Assembly: GCF_036173105.1 (NCBI RefSeq)
Contig: NZ_CP108053.1
Span: 7,626,001 to 7,690,000, forward strand
Reading direction: 5' to 3'
Length of the DNA: 64,000 bases
From: Streptomyces sp. NBC_00287
GTDB lineage: Bacteria; Actinomycetota; Actinomycetes; Streptomycetales; Streptomycetaceae
The position numbers and the translations under genes are program-made. The notes beneath the pieces are model-generated. The model did not search any database. It was not told where the DNA came from and saw only the letters and a program-made list of their open reading frames with translations. Below, in pieces: positions 17,229-24,729 of this stretch. Numbering within the stretch: position 1 is the first letter of the stretch; every line of letters starts with the position of its first letter.

Positions 17229-18992
17229 CTAGCCGCCCAGCACCACCCCCGTGGCCAGCGCCGCCGTGACCGGATGCGACGGCTCGGTGAACAGCCGTAC
17301 CGTCGGCCCGGATTCGACGACGTGACCCTCCGCCAGGACCAGGAGGTTGTCCGTTCGGTCGGCGACGAGACGCAGGTCGTGGCTGACCAGCACGAGGGCC
17401 AGCCCGCGGCGTTCACGCAGATCCGCCAGGAGGTCCATCACGGCCTCGGCTGTGTCCCCGTCGAGCGCGGAGGTGACCTCGTCGCAGATCAGCACATCGG
17501 GGTCGACCGCCAACGCCCTCGCGATCGAGGCGCGTTGACGCTGTCCGCCGGACAGCTCATGCGGATAACGGTCGGCGAAGGCGGCGGGCAGACCCACGCT
17601 CTCCAGGAGCTCCAGCACCCGCTCTGGCGCCTCGGCCTTGCTCACCCGGCGGTGCAGCAGCAGCGGACGGCGCAGCGTGGCCCCGATCGTGCGGCTCGGG
17701 TTGAGCGTGCCCAGCGGATCCTGCGGCACCAGTTGCAGACGGCGCCGCTGCTCCCGCGAGCGCCCGTGCGCGGAGGGACGCAGCCGCGTGCCGTCCAGGC
17801 TCACGGTGCCCTCGGTCGGCCGATGCAGCCCCACCAGGGTGCGCAGCAGCGTCGTCTTACCGGAACCGGACGCCCCGACCACCCCGAGGCTGCTCGCCGC
17901 GGCGAGGGCGAGATCGACCCCGTGCAACACGGGGGTACGGCGGCCACGGTGGGCGTACGCGGCGTGCAGGCCTGACACGGTGAGCGTGGGCGGGGGGCCG
18001 TCGGGCGCGGGGTGAGCCCCGGTCAGGTCCCCGACGTCGTCGGTGGGCCGGTCGACCAGTGCCGGGTCGCGCCGGGCCGTAGACGCCGCCCGAGCCCCGC
18101 TCAGGTCCACCACGTCGTCCGCGAGCCGTTCCACCAGCTCGGGGTCGTGGCAGGCCAGGGCGACGGCGAGGCGGTGGTTCTCGGCGAGGTGGCGGAGCAG
18201 GTCCGCGATCTCGTCGCGCAGCGCCGGGTCGAGGCCGGCGGTGGGTTCGTCCAGGAGCAGCACGGCGGGACGGCGGGCCAGCGCCCGGGCGAGCGCCACC
18301 CGGCGCTGCTGGCCGCCCGAGAGACCACCGATGCGCCGCTCCGCGAGGGCGCCGCCGGAGAGACCGGCGAGGCGTTGCTCCGAGGGGCTGCCGCCGGAGA
18401 GACCGGCGAGGCGTTGCTCCGAGGGGCTGCCGCCGGAGAGACCGGCGAGGCGTTGCTCCGAGGCGCCGCGGTCGCCCAACAGCCGGTCGAAGCGCGGCTC
18501 CACCGACCCGGCCTCGGTCGCAGGACGCACCTTCGCCGCCCCGCCCTCGACCGGCAGCCGCACCTCCGCCAGCAGCGCCCCGATCGCCTCCCTGCTCCGG
18601 TCCACGGCCACCTCGGCGAGCAGCCGCCGCACCTTCATCCGCGGGTTCAGCGCGGAGGCCGGGTCCTGGCCGACGTAGGCGAGGCGGTGGCGGCGCAGGG
18701 CGCGCAGTTCCGGGGCGGACAGGGTGAAGGGGTCCTGGCCGAGGACGGTGACGGTGCCGTCCGTGCGGTGGGCGCCGGGTGGCAGGGTGCCGGTGATGGC
18801 GCGCAGCAGGGTGGTCTTGCCGCAGCCGGAGGGTCCGGTCACGGCGGTGACTCGGCCGGGGCGGATCTCCAGGTCCGCGCCGTCCAGCAGGAGCCGCCCG
18901 TCGGGGGCGGACACGGTCAGGCCGGAGACCCGGACCGCCTGCTCACCGTCCGCGGCCTGACCCTCCGGATACCAGTCGGGCATGTGGTTCAC
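17229..18992 (-). CDS. Fused double ABC ATPase (DppD-DppF-like) with repeated signature motif
   Basis: Predicted 587-residue protein with two nucleotide-binding domains. The first has Walker A GPSGCGKTT at about residues 53-61, then an unusual run of four LSGG-containing 13-residue units (about 177-227), the last continuing as LSGGQQRRVALARAL, and Walker B LLLDEPTAGLD. The second has Walker A GASGSGKTT, signature LSGGQRQRASIARAL and Walker B VLICDEVTSALD. A further 26-residue duplication (about 279-327) lies in the linker. GTG 18992 overlaps the upstream permease stop by 4 bp. It energises uptake by the adjacent permeases and, I infer, by the fused permease at 15019, which has no ATPase of its own. 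Confidence 0.9.
   Translation of the reverse strand: MNHMPDWYPEGQAADGEQAVRVSGLTVSAPDGRLLLDGADLEIRPGRVTAVTGPSGCGKTTLLRAITGTLPPGAHRTDGTVTVLGQDPFTLSAPELRALRRHRLAYVGQDPASALNPRMKVRRLLAEVAVDRSREAIGALLAEVRLPVEGGAAKVRPATEAGSVEPRFDRLLGDRGASEQRLAGLSGGSPSEQRLAGLSGGSPSEQRLAGLSGGALAERRIGGLSGGQQRRVALARALARRPAVLLLDEPTAGLDPALRDEIADLLRHLAENHRLAVALACHDPELVERLADDVVDLSGARAASTARRDPALVDRPTDDVGDLTGAHPAPDGPPPTLTVSGLHAAYAHRGRRTPVLHGVDLALAAASSLGVVGASGSGKTTLLRTLVGLHRPTEGTVSLDGTRLRPSAHGRSREQRRRLQLVPQDPLGTLNPSRTIGATLRRPLLLHRRVSKAEAPERVLELLESVGLPAAFADRYPHELSGGQRQRASIARALAVDPDVLICDEVTSALDGDTAEAVMDLLADLRERRGLALVLVSHDLRLVADRTDNLLVLAEGHVVESGPTVRLFTEPSHPVTAALATGVVLGG
18014..18156 (-). repeat. Imperfect 78-bp tandem duplication inside the ABC ATPase gene
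   Basis: The copies start 78 bp apart, at GAGCCCC 18014 and GAGCCCC 18092. They encode two similar 26-residue stretches, HDPELVERLADDVVDLSG and RDPALVDRPTDDVGDLTG with flanking residues. The first copy is the normal D-loop/H-loop end of the first ATPase domain; the second is a diverged extra copy that lengthens the linker between domains. Confidence 0.8.
18313..18463 (-). repeat. 39-bp tandem repeat encoding extra LSGG signature motifs
   Basis: Four units start at 18313, 18352, 18391 and 18430. The units at 18352 and 18391 are near-identical full copies. That at 18430 matches for about 34 bp. That at 18313 is diverged and encodes the genuine signature. Each unit encodes 13 residues of the form SPSEQRLAGLSGG, so the frame is preserved. 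It lies in the helical subdomain just before the true ABC signature. Confidence 0.92.
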
Positions 18993-19837
18993 AGTGCGGG
19001 TACCGCCTTCCGGCCGGTCGCGGGGACGAGGGCGGCGGCCGCCAGGTTGACGCTCATGGCGAGCAGCCCGATGCCGATGCTCGGCGCGAGCACGCCCCAG
19101 GGGTTGAGCAGGATGCCGCCCGAGTTCTCCCGGATCATCAACGCCCAGTCGGCGGCGGGCGGTTGGGGCCCGACCTGCAGGAAACCGGCGGTGGCGACCA
19201 GATATACGGCGGCCACGAACCGCAGCCCGAACAGCGCGAGCAGCGTCGCCCGCAGATTCGGCAGCACCTCCCGTACGACGAGGTAGCCGAGCCGTTCCCC
19301 GCCCACGGCCGCCGCCTCCACATACCCAGAGGCGGCCACCGGCGCGGCGGCGCCCGCGACCAGCCGGACGGCGTAGGGCACGCCGAGCACGACCGAGACG
19401 GTGACGACGGCGAGTCGTCCGCCGTCCGGCCAGGACAGGGTGACCAGCAGGATGCCGAGCACGGCCGGCAGCAGCATCAGCACATCGGCGGCGCGTTCGA
19501 CGAACCGGCCGACAGCGGGCCGCAGCGCGCTCACCGCGCCGAGCAGCGCGGCCGTGACGGTGACGAGCAGCGCCACAAGCAGCGAGGTGACGACGAGTTC
19601 GCGCCCTCCGGCGAGCACCCGGCTCAGCACATCGCGCCCCAACTGGTCACCACCGAGCGGGGCATCGCCGCCCGGCTCCGCGTACGGCGCGGTCACCGGC
19701 GCGTCGATCGCCTCGGGCGCAAGCCACGGCCCAGCGAGCGCGAGCGCGGTGAGCAGCAGGGCGGGCAGCACGCGCAGCACGGTGCCTCGACGCGAACGCA
19801 CGCCGAGCGGCGCCGACTTCAGAGTTACGGCGGTCAT
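18989..19837 (-). CDS. ABC permease, DppC-like
   Basis: Predicted 282-residue inner-membrane permease subunit with about six hydrophobic segments. The DppC-type N-terminus is followed by PLGGDQLGRDVLSRVLAGGR; the coupling region is AAAVGGERLGYLVVREVLPN. The start is ATG 19837 (MTAVTLKSAP): it overlaps the upstream stop as ATGA and fits better than the in-frame ATG at 19858 inside the previous gene. It partners the DppB-like gene at 19834 and the fused ATPase at 17229, all in one overlapping minus-strand operon led by an SBP gene with an iron box. Confidence 0.9.
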   Translation of the reverse strand: MTAVTLKSAPLGVRSRRGTVLRVLPALLLTALALAGPWLAPEAIDAPVTAPYAEPGGDAPLGGDQLGRDVLSRVLAGGRELVVTSLLVALLVTVTAALLGAVSALRPAVGRFVERAADVLMLLPAVLGILLVTLSWPDGGRLAVVTVSVVLGVPYAVRLVAGAAAPVAASGYVEAAAVGGERLGYLVVREVLPNLRATLLALFGLRFVAAVYLVATAGFLQVGPQPPAADWALMIRENSGGILLNPWGVLAPSIGIGLLAMSVNLAAAALVPATGRKAVPAL

Positions 19838-20853
19838 GTCCGGCCTCCCGAAGCCCACGCCCGTACAAGGTCCGCAAGCAGCAGCACCCCCGTGATCACC
19901 ACACCCGTCACCGCCACCACCCCCGCGATGAGCGGACTGTCCCGATCAGCCACGGCGCCCGCCAACACGGCGCCGATACCCGGATAGTTGAAGATGGTCT
20001 CCACCACGACGGCACCCCCCAGCAGCATCCCGGTCGAGGTGGCGAGCCCCGCCGCGATCGTCGGCAGCGCCCCGGGCAGCAGATGGTGGGTGAAGATCCG
20101 GTGCCGGGGCAGCCCGTCCAGCACCGCGGTCTCGATGTGCGGCGCCTTGACCTCGTCGTCGAGCGCCGCCCGCACGATCCGGGTGTTCCAGCCGATCTGC
20201 GGGATGGCGAGGGCGAGCACGGGCAGGACGAGCATTTCCCAGGAGGCGGGGGAGCCGTCGGCGTCGGTGAGGGTGACGGCGGGCAGCCAGTCCGTCCACA
20301 GGGCGAAGACCAGCACCAGCGCCACCGCGACCACGAACTCGGGCAGCGCGAGCACTCCGGTGGCACTCGCCGACACCGAACGGTCCACCATCCCCCCGGG
20401 CTTGGCGGCGGCCCAGCAGCCGAGCGCGACGGAGGCCACCAGGGTGAGCAGCAGCGCAAGACCGCCGAGCAGCAGCGTGTTGGGGAACGGTCGGGAGAGC
20501 AGGTCGGCGACGGACTCGCCGCGGGCGGACGTACCGAGGTCCCCGGTCGGCAGCCCGGTCATCCACTCCCAGAACCGCTCCAGCACCGGCCGGTCCAGGC
20601 CCAGCAGCTGCCGCCGCTCGGCGATGTCGGCCGCGCTCTCCCCGCGTTCGGAGGTGGCGTTGGCCGCGTCACCGGGCAGCAACTCGACCGCGGCGAACAC
20701 GAACGCCAGCAGCACCGCCAGCAACAGCGCCCGCCGCGCGAGCACCCCGGCGAGCCGGAGCGCGGCCCGCGCAACCGCCGGAACCGGCCGGGGACGCTTC
20801 AAAGAGTCCCCGGCCGGTTCGGGCCGTGTCGCCGGAATCAGCGAGCCAGCCAT
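19834..20853 (-). CDS. ABC permease, DppB-like
   Basis: Predicted 339-residue permease subunit. The first membrane helix (LLLAVLLAFVFAAVELLPGDAAN) is followed by the DppB-type extracytoplasmic segment with LLGLDRPVLERFWEWMTGLP. The coupling helix region is AVLDGLPRHRIFTHHLLP, and VETIFNYPGIGAVLAGA closes the domain. It starts 16 bp inside the end of the SBP gene (ATG 20853, SBP stop at 20838) and ends with an ATGA overlap into the DppC-like gene. Tight coupling implies a fixed stoichiometric set: one SBP, two permeases, one double ATPase. Confidence 0.9.
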   Translation of the reverse strand: MAGSLIPATRPEPAGDSLKRPRPVPAVARAALRLAGVLARRALLLAVLLAFVFAAVELLPGDAANATSERGESAADIAERRQLLGLDRPVLERFWEWMTGLPTGDLGTSARGESVADLLSRPFPNTLLLGGLALLLTLVASVALGCWAAAKPGGMVDRSVSASATGVLALPEFVVAVALVLVFALWTDWLPAVTLTDADGSPASWEMLVLPVLALAIPQIGWNTRIVRAALDDEVKAPHIETAVLDGLPRHRIFTHHLLPGALPTIAAGLATSTGMLLGGAVVVETIFNYPGIGAVLAGAVADRDSPLIAGVVAVTGVVITGVLLLADLVRAWASGGRT

Positions 20854-22391
20854 GCGCTCTCAAGCTGGACGCGTCCGTAACCGGGCAGCACGGGCAGGTC
20901 GCGCACGGCGGCACCGGCGAGGTCGATACCGTCGGCCATGCCCCACAGCAGGTAGCCGGACTCGTCGTACTCGATCTGCTGGAGCTCGCCCAGCACCTTC
21001 GCGCGCGCCGCCGCGTCCTTGGTCGCCATGGCCTTGCGGTACGTGTCGTCGAACTCGGTGTTCTTCCAGCCGGCCTCGTTCTGGCCGGAGTCGGACACCA
21101 TCGTCTTGCTGGCGAAGAACACCACGGAGTCGTTGGTGCCCCAGTACGTGGTGTACAGGTCGCCCTTGAGCCAGGTCTTCTCCCAGAAGGTCGCCGACTC
21201 CTGCTTGACGACCTTCACCTTGACCCCGGCCTCGCGGACCTGGGAGGCGAACAGGGTGGCCGCCTCGGCGAGGCCCGGGATGTCCTCGGTGGTCAGCAGC
21301 TCGTACGTCTTCGACACATCGAACTTGGCCTCGGCGAGCAGTGACTTGGCCTTGGCGAGATCGCGGGTGCGCTGCGGGATGTCCTTGGCGAAGGCGGGGT
21401 CGCCGGTGCCGAGGATGTCGTTGGCGACGGTGCCGTAGCCGGACAGCACCTGCTTGACCATCGCCTCGCGGTCCACGGCCAGCCGCAGCGCCTCACGCAC
21501 CTTCGCGTCCGCGAACGGACCGTCGGCGGTGCGCATCACGATCGGCATCGCCATGTCGTTGGGGCGCCGGACGATCTGGATGTCCTCGCGCTTCTCGGCC
21601 GTACGGGCCGCCACCGCGCCGACGTTGGAGGCGACGTCGATCTGCCCGGCGAGGAGCGCGTTGGCCATCGCCTGCGGGCTCTCGAAGATCTTCACCTCGA
21701 TCGCGTCGAGGAGGACCTCCCCGCCGTACCAGTCCTCGTTGCGCACCAGGCGCGCGTTGCCGGAGCGGAACCAGTCCAGCTTGAACGGGCCGGTGCCGGG
21801 CGCCTTGTCCAGCTCCTTGTCCGAGGTGTCCTTCTTCAACACGAAGGTCGTCAGACGGGTCAGCAGCGGCAGTTCGGCATTGGCGTAGTCCGACACGAGT
21901 ACGACGGTGTCGTCGCCCTCGGCCTTGATGTTCTCGGGCTTGATGCCGGGCAGGCGGGAGGCGCCGGCCGGGGTGTTGCGCAGCCGCTTCAGCGACCAGA
22001 CGACATCCTCGGCGGTGACCGGGGAGCCGTCGTGGAACTTCGCACCCTTGGCGAGTGTGAACTTCCAGGTCTTGAGGTCGGCCGAGGGCTGCCAGCTCGC
22101 CGCGAGCCGCGGCTCGGTGTTGGGCTTGGTGCCCGGCACCGTGAGCGTGTCGTACACGAGCGAGATGATCAGGTAGTCGCTCTCGTTGGCCTGCGAGCCG
22201 TGCGGGTCGCGGGTGATGGCCGAGGCGCGGCCCAGGGCGCCGACCCGCAGGGTGCCGCCGCGCCGGGGCTTCTCGGAGCCCTTGGCGGGGGAGTTGGACG
22301 AGGTCTCGTCGTCGCCGCCGCATGCGGCGAGCAGCGCGGACGCCGCTATTCCGCCACCGGCCCACAGCACTTGGCGCCTGTTCAGGTTCAC
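20838..22391 (-). CDS. SBP_bac_5 substrate-binding lipoprotein (second iron-regulated system)
   Basis: Predicted 517-residue lipoprotein from GTG 22391. Its N-terminus, LNRRQVLWAGGG, has an RR-type (possibly Tat) motif and runs into the lipobox LLAACGG. Family blocks include AKGAKFHDGSPVTAEDVVWS and GTGPFKLDWF. I chose GTG 22391 because GAGG lies 6 bp before it; an in-frame ATG at 22421 would start almost inside the iron box at 22427. It heads the SBP-DppB-DppC-ATPase operon and is divergent from the metallophore biosynthetic operon, so import of that metallophore or a related chelate is likely. It differs clearly from the SBP at 13504, so the two may take different metal forms. Confidence 0.9.
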   Translation of the reverse strand: MNLNRRQVLWAGGGIAASALLAACGGDDETSSNSPAKGSEKPRRGGTLRVGALGRASAITRDPHGSQANESDYLIISLVYDTLTVPGTKPNTEPRLAASWQPSADLKTWKFTLAKGAKFHDGSPVTAEDVVWSLKRLRNTPAGASRLPGIKPENIKAEGDDTVVLVSDYANAELPLLTRLTTFVLKKDTSDKELDKAPGTGPFKLDWFRSGNARLVRNEDWYGGEVLLDAIEVKIFESPQAMANALLAGQIDVASNVGAVAARTAEKREDIQIVRRPNDMAMPIVMRTADGPFADAKVREALRLAVDREAMVKQVLSGYGTVANDILGTGDPAFAKDIPQRTRDLAKAKSLLAEAKFDVSKTYELLTTEDIPGLAEAATLFASQVREAGVKVKVVKQESATFWEKTWLKGDLYTTYWGTNDSVVFFASKTMVSDSGQNEAGWKNTEFDDTYRKAMATKDAAARAKVLGELQQIEYDESGYLLWGMADGIDLAGAAVRDLPVLPGYGRVQLESAWLAR

Positions 22392-22426
22392 TTTCGACCT
22401 CGTTCCGCTGGAGTGATGCATTTTGC

Positions 22427-22445
22427 TTAGGTGTGCCTACCCTAA
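22427..22445. promoter_or_regulatory. Iron box of the minus-strand uptake operon
   Basis: TTAGGTGTGCCTACCCTAA matches the recalled iron-box consensus at 16 of 19 positions. It is 36 bp upstream of the GTG start of the SBP gene. It lies in the 314-bp gap 22392-22705, which holds two iron boxes and the two divergent promoters and no other feature that I can see. Confidence 0.85.
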
Positions 22446-22571
22446 GAAGATCCTTAACGCAACCTGTGAGACGCGCTCGTTACCTCGCGCCGGGGGCGTC
22501 AACCCGGCGCACGGGTGCACGGATTGGCACGGAAGGCGTGGGTGGGGCCCAAAGGGAGCACTGGGGCCTAG

Positions 22572-22590
22572 TTAGGGTTGCCTTACCTAA
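22572..22590. promoter_or_regulatory. Iron box of the metallophore biosynthesis operon
   Basis: TTAGGGTTGCCTTACCTAA matches the recalled consensus at 16 of 19 positions. A TATACG hexamer at 22611, 20 bp beyond the box, could be the -10. It is 115 bp before the hydroxylase ATG. The two boxes in this gap are 145 bp apart, so each divergent promoter has its own operator. Confidence 0.85.
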
Positions 22591-22705
22591 CTCGGATTGG
22601 TATACGTTTCAGGCCGCCGCTGCGCACAGCAGACTCACAGGCAGGCGTTCCGAGACCGCGCACCACGTCCCCCCGCACCCGCCTCCTCGAACGGACGACT
22701 CACCC

Positions 22706-23695
22706 ATGCCCATGGGAGCCGCACCCCTGCGGCAGCTCGCCGCGCACGCCGTGGACGAGCTGACCGACGCCGCCCGGAAAATCCTTGCCGACCACGGTGG
22801 TTCGGCCGATCGGCCCGAACTCCTCAAAGACGTGGCCCAGGCCGCGAAGAATCTTGACGAAACGATTCACCACGCCTGTCGCCCCGTAGACACCGACGCC
22901 GGACTCTTCGTCCTTCGCGGACTTCCCGTCGACGACACCGAGATCGGCCCCACGCCCGCCAGTTGGGCCACCGCGGGCGACAGCGCCGCCGAATGGGACG
23001 TACGACTGCTGCTCCTCGCCACCCTGATGGGCCGGCCGATCGCCTGGGAGGGCCAGCAGGACGGCCGGTTCGTCCACAACATCGTGCCCTCGCCCGGCCA
23101 TGAGCAGGCGCAGACCGGCGCCAGCAGCACGGTCCTGCTCAGCCCGCACACCGAGGACGCCTTCCACCCCGGCCGCGCCCATCTGCTGATGCTCGGCTGT
23201 CTGCGCAACCACGACGCCGTCGCCACCACCGCCGCGAGCATCCGCCAAGTCCGCCTGGACCCGGCCGATCTCGCACTGCTCTCGCGCCCGGTGCTCCCGA
23301 TCCTCCCGGACGACGCCTACGCCGAGGCCCAGGGCTATTCCGGCCCGCCGCCGAGGATCCCCGCTCTGTGGGAGTCCGCCGACGGCCCCACCCTGCGCTA
23401 CGACCCCGCCTACACCCCCCTCGACGAGGCGCCCGCCGACTACCGCGCCGCCTATGACCGCCTGACCGCCGAACTGGAGCGCGTCTCCGTCGCCGTCAGC
23501 CTGGACCCCGGTGACGTGCTGGTCGTCGACAACGACCTGGTCGTCCACGGCCGGGTCCCGTTCAAGGCCCGCTACGACGGCACCGACCGCTGGCTCAAGC
23601 GCGCCTCGGTCCGCGTCCCCGGCCGCCGCAGCCGCCCGCCGGCCGAGGCGGACGAGCACGGCTACGGGCAGGCCGCCCTCGTGGCCGACGTCTGA
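22706..23695 (+). CDS. VioC/AsnO-like Fe(II)/2-oxoglutarate amino-acid hydroxylase
   Basis: Predicted 329-residue non-haem iron oxygenase of the clavaminate-synthase-like group. The iron ligands are His148 and Glu150 in SPHTEDAFHPGR and His281 in VVDNDLVVHGR; an arginine about 14 residues later (near 295) would bind 2-oxoglutarate. HTEDAFHP with CLRN shortly after is the hallmark of arginine/asparagine beta-hydroxylases such as VioC and AsnO. It is the first gene of the iron-boxed operon. The EDHA siderophore, as I recall it, contains hydroxyarginine, so arginine hydroxylation is the best guess. ATG 22706 starts the conserved part; a second ATG lies two codons later. Confidence 0.88.
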   Translation: MPMGAAPLRQLAAHAVDELTDAARKILADHGGSADRPELLKDVAQAAKNLDETIHHACRPVDTDAGLFVLRGLPVDDTEIGPTPASWATAGDSAAEWDVRLLLLATLMGRPIAWEGQQDGRFVHNIVPSPGHEQAQTGASSTVLLSPHTEDAFHPGRAHLLMLGCLRNHDAVATTAASIRQVRLDPADLALLSRPVLPILPDDAYAEAQGYSGPPPRIPALWESADGPTLRYDPAYTPLDEAPADYRAAYDRLTAELERVSVAVSLDPGDVLVVDNDLVVHGRVPFKARYDGTDRWLKRASVRVPGRRSRPPAEADEHGYGQAALVADV

Positions 23696-23730
23696 TCACC
23701 CCGACCGTTCCCCCTACGAAGGGACCAGCA

Positions 23731-24729
23731 GTGACCGGCACACCCGCCGACGACAAGGCCCTGCGCATTCTGAGCACCAGCGACCTCGCGGGCATCGACA
23801 TCACCCTCACCGACGTGGTCGACGTGGTCGAACAGGCCTACCGCACCCTCGCCGACGGCCAGTCCGCGAACCCGCGCAAACTCACCGTCAAGCCCGAGGA
23901 CGGCCACTCCGTCTCCTACGCCATGCTCGGCCGGGACGGCGTCCGGGGCGTCGTCGCGGTCAAGACGTCGTACAAGCACGGCCTGGACAAGGGCCGTGAC
24001 CAGCAGCACTACTATACGACCTTGAGCCTCTACGACGACACCACCGGACTGCCGGTCGCGCTGATGGACTGCGGGCGCGTCGGCTCGCTGCGCACCCCGG
24101 CCGTCTCCGCGCTGCTCGCCCGCGAGTGCGCCGCCCCCGGCAGCCGCACCGCCCTCGTCATCGGCACCGGCACCCAGGGCCGCCTCGCCCTGCCCTTCCT
24201 GCTCACCACCCTGCCCGACCTCGACCGCCTCATGGTGTACGGCACTCACCCCGAGGGTCTGGCCGCGGTACGCGAGCGGCTCCACCACTACTTCCCCGAG
24301 CGGGAGTTGGAGGTCGTCGAGGACGTACGGGCCGCAGCGGCCGAGGCCGATGTGGTGGTCGCCACCGCGGGCAACCACACCCCGGCCGCCGTGGAGTCCG
24401 ACGATCTGAAGCCGGGCGCCGTCTCGATCCTGGTCGGCCATGGCATCGCCCCCTCCACCCTGCACCGGGCGGACCGGGTCATCGCCACCAGCGAGGCGCA
24501 GATGAAGGTCACCGGCACCGACATGGCGGACGCCGACGGCAACTTCCCCGCCGTGGACGCCGAGTTCCCCGAGGTGCTCGCGGGCCGGGCGCGTGGACGG
24601 CAGTCGGCCGAGGAGCGGATCTTCGCCTACAACAGCGGACTTGTCGTCACCGACATCGCGCTCGGCCACCGTTTCGCCCAACTCGCCATCGAGCAGGGGC
24701 TGGGAACGCGGGTGCCGCTGTGGCAGTGA
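23731..24729 (+). CDS. sbnB: SbnB-like dehydrogenase (ornithine cyclodeaminase family)
   Basis: Predicted 332-residue NAD-binding enzyme of the ornithine-cyclodeaminase/mu-crystallin family. The Rossmann region is ALVIGTGTQGRLALPFL near residue 145. An LMVYGTHPEG stretch follows, and the AEADVVVATAGNHTP block is near 210. In staphyloferrin B synthesis SbnB oxidises N-(1-amino-1-carboxy-2-ethyl)-glutamate to release L-2,3-diaminopropionate and 2-oxoglutarate; its partner SbnA is encoded two genes downstream. The start is GTG 23731 after GAAGGGACC, 35 bp from the hydroxylase. Its stop overlaps the decarboxylase start by 4 bp. Confidence 0.87.
   Translation: MTGTPADDKALRILSTSDLAGIDITLTDVVDVVEQAYRTLADGQSANPRKLTVKPEDGHSVSYAMLGRDGVRGVVAVKTSYKHGLDKGRDQQHYYTTLSLYDDTTGLPVALMDCGRVGSLRTPAVSALLARECAAPGSRTALVIGTGTQGRLALPFLLTTLPDLDRLMVYGTHPEGLAAVRERLHHYFPERELEVVEDVRAAAAEADVVVATAGNHTPAAVESDDLKPGAVSILVGHGIAPSTLHRADRVIATSEAQMKVTGTDMADADGNFPAVDAEFPEVLAGRARGRQSAEERIFAYNSGLVVTDIALGHRFAQLAIEQGLGTRVPLWQ

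Noticed and set aside
18313..18463. CRISPR-like array
   Set aside because: The units are directly adjacent without spacers, are in frame, and encode the ABC signature.
13413..22590. Zinc (Zur) rather than iron regulation, as reported for the EDDS cluster
   Set aside because: The three boxes fit the TTAGGTTAGSCTAACCTAA iron-box type; I see no TGATAATGATTATCA-like Zur site.
24126..24725. Extension of the PLP decarboxylase frame 200 codons upstream
   Set aside because: It runs inside the SbnB-like gene in another frame and is Arg/Pro/His-rich. The GTGA overlap at 24726 gives a start that fits the family.
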